Origin: Actinomycetales bacterium
GTDB taxonomy: Bacteria; Actinomycetota; Actinomycetes; Actinomycetales; Microbacteriaceae
NCBI GenBank assembly: GCA_028868555.1
Contig: JAGWUG010000059.1
Location: 1 to 5,992 of the forward strand
Length of the DNA: 5,992 bases
Direction: 5' to 3'
Under the pieces are notes generated by a model. It searched no databases. It was not told the origin of the DNA and worked only from the letters and a program-made list of their open reading frames with translations. The first letter of the stretch is position 1, and each line of letters starts with the position of its first letter. Below, piece after piece: positions 5,756 to 5,992 of the stretch. Made by a program: the position numbers and the translations under genes.

Positions 5756-5992
5756 GTGTCCACACCAGAGATTGATGCCGCACTGGCAAAGTGCGTAGCC
5801 GAAGAAGCGGAATTGGTCTTCGACCGCTTCGATCACAAGACCGCCTGGGACATTGGTCACCTGATCATTGATGAGGCCGGCAAGCGCGGCCTGAACATTG
5901 CCGTGCGCATCACACTGGGTGACCTGATTGTGTTCCAGTACGCAATGGAAGGCACCAAGTCGAGCAACGAGATTTGGCTACAGCGCAAGACC
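5756..5992 (+). CDS. UPF0303 / haem-degrading-domain (DUF336) protein, 5' part only
   Basis: The first 79 codons of a gene that runs off the window end. GTG at 5756 has AGGAG (5746-5750) 5 nt upstream, and the frame stays open to the last base. The peptide shows the pattern I know for UPF0303 proteins: LVFDRFDHKTAWDIG near residues 20-34, a small-residue helix, KRGLNIAVRI (about 46-55), a short hydrophobic strand LIVFQYAMEGT, and an ending EIWLQRK that corresponds to the conserved DNxxWIxRK. The family is about 155-165 residues long, so about half is missing. Its biochemical role is not settled; the domain name comes from haem-binding relatives. The gene follows the YcaQ-like gene by 75 nt on the same strand and may be co-transcribed with it or use its own promoter. 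Confidence 0.8.
   Translation, partial: MSTPEIDAALAKCVAEEAELVFDRFDHKTAWDIGHLIIDEAGKRGLNIAVRITLGDLIVFQYAMEGTKSSNEIWLQRKT

Overview
The window looks like chromosomal DNA of a high-GC Gram-positive bacterium (Actinobacteria). Microbacteriaceae or a related small freshwater lineage is my best guess. The reasons are moderately high GC, frequent GTG starts, clean AGGAG-type ribosome binding sites, very short intergenic gaps and the family content. The genus is inferred from codon style and protein feel, not from any database match. I see no mobile elements, CRISPR arrays, tRNA or rRNA genes.

Positions 1-3131 hold a complete CUT2-type (ribose/fructose-like) ABC importer operon on the + strand. It begins with a leader of about 160 nt carrying a candidate promoter and a cluster of overlapping inverted repeats. 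Next comes an exported substrate-binding protein (165-1118), a strong terminator-like hairpin (1123-1171), a membrane permease (1215-2252) and a single-domain ATPase (2253-3038). The order binding protein, permease, single-domain ATPase is that of the FrcBCA type. The permease and ATPase genes abut, while the binding protein is set off by the hairpin, which would let it be made in excess. No catabolic enzyme or regulator lies beside the operon, so the substrate cannot be read from context.

A bidirectional terminator (3086-3117) separates this operon from a convergent gene on the - strand (3132-4385). That gene encodes an ACT-domain threonine ammonia-lyase (IlvA type), which makes 2-oxobutanoate for isoleucine synthesis. 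A 56-nt divergent promoter region with a small palindrome lies between it and a + strand gene (4442-5680) for a YcaQ/HTH_42-family winged-helix protein, probably a DNA glycosylase. The window ends inside the 5' part of a UPF0303 (haem-degrading-domain, DUF336) gene starting at 5756.

The genes themselves belong to known families. The less expected signals lie between them. The transporter leader has overlapping palindromes. The short sequence GAAGCAACAA occurs twice before the permease gene and once as its exact complement after the ATPase gene, and an 8-nt core of it also precedes the binding-protein start. The binding protein also lacks the lipobox cysteine expected in a Gram-positive transporter.
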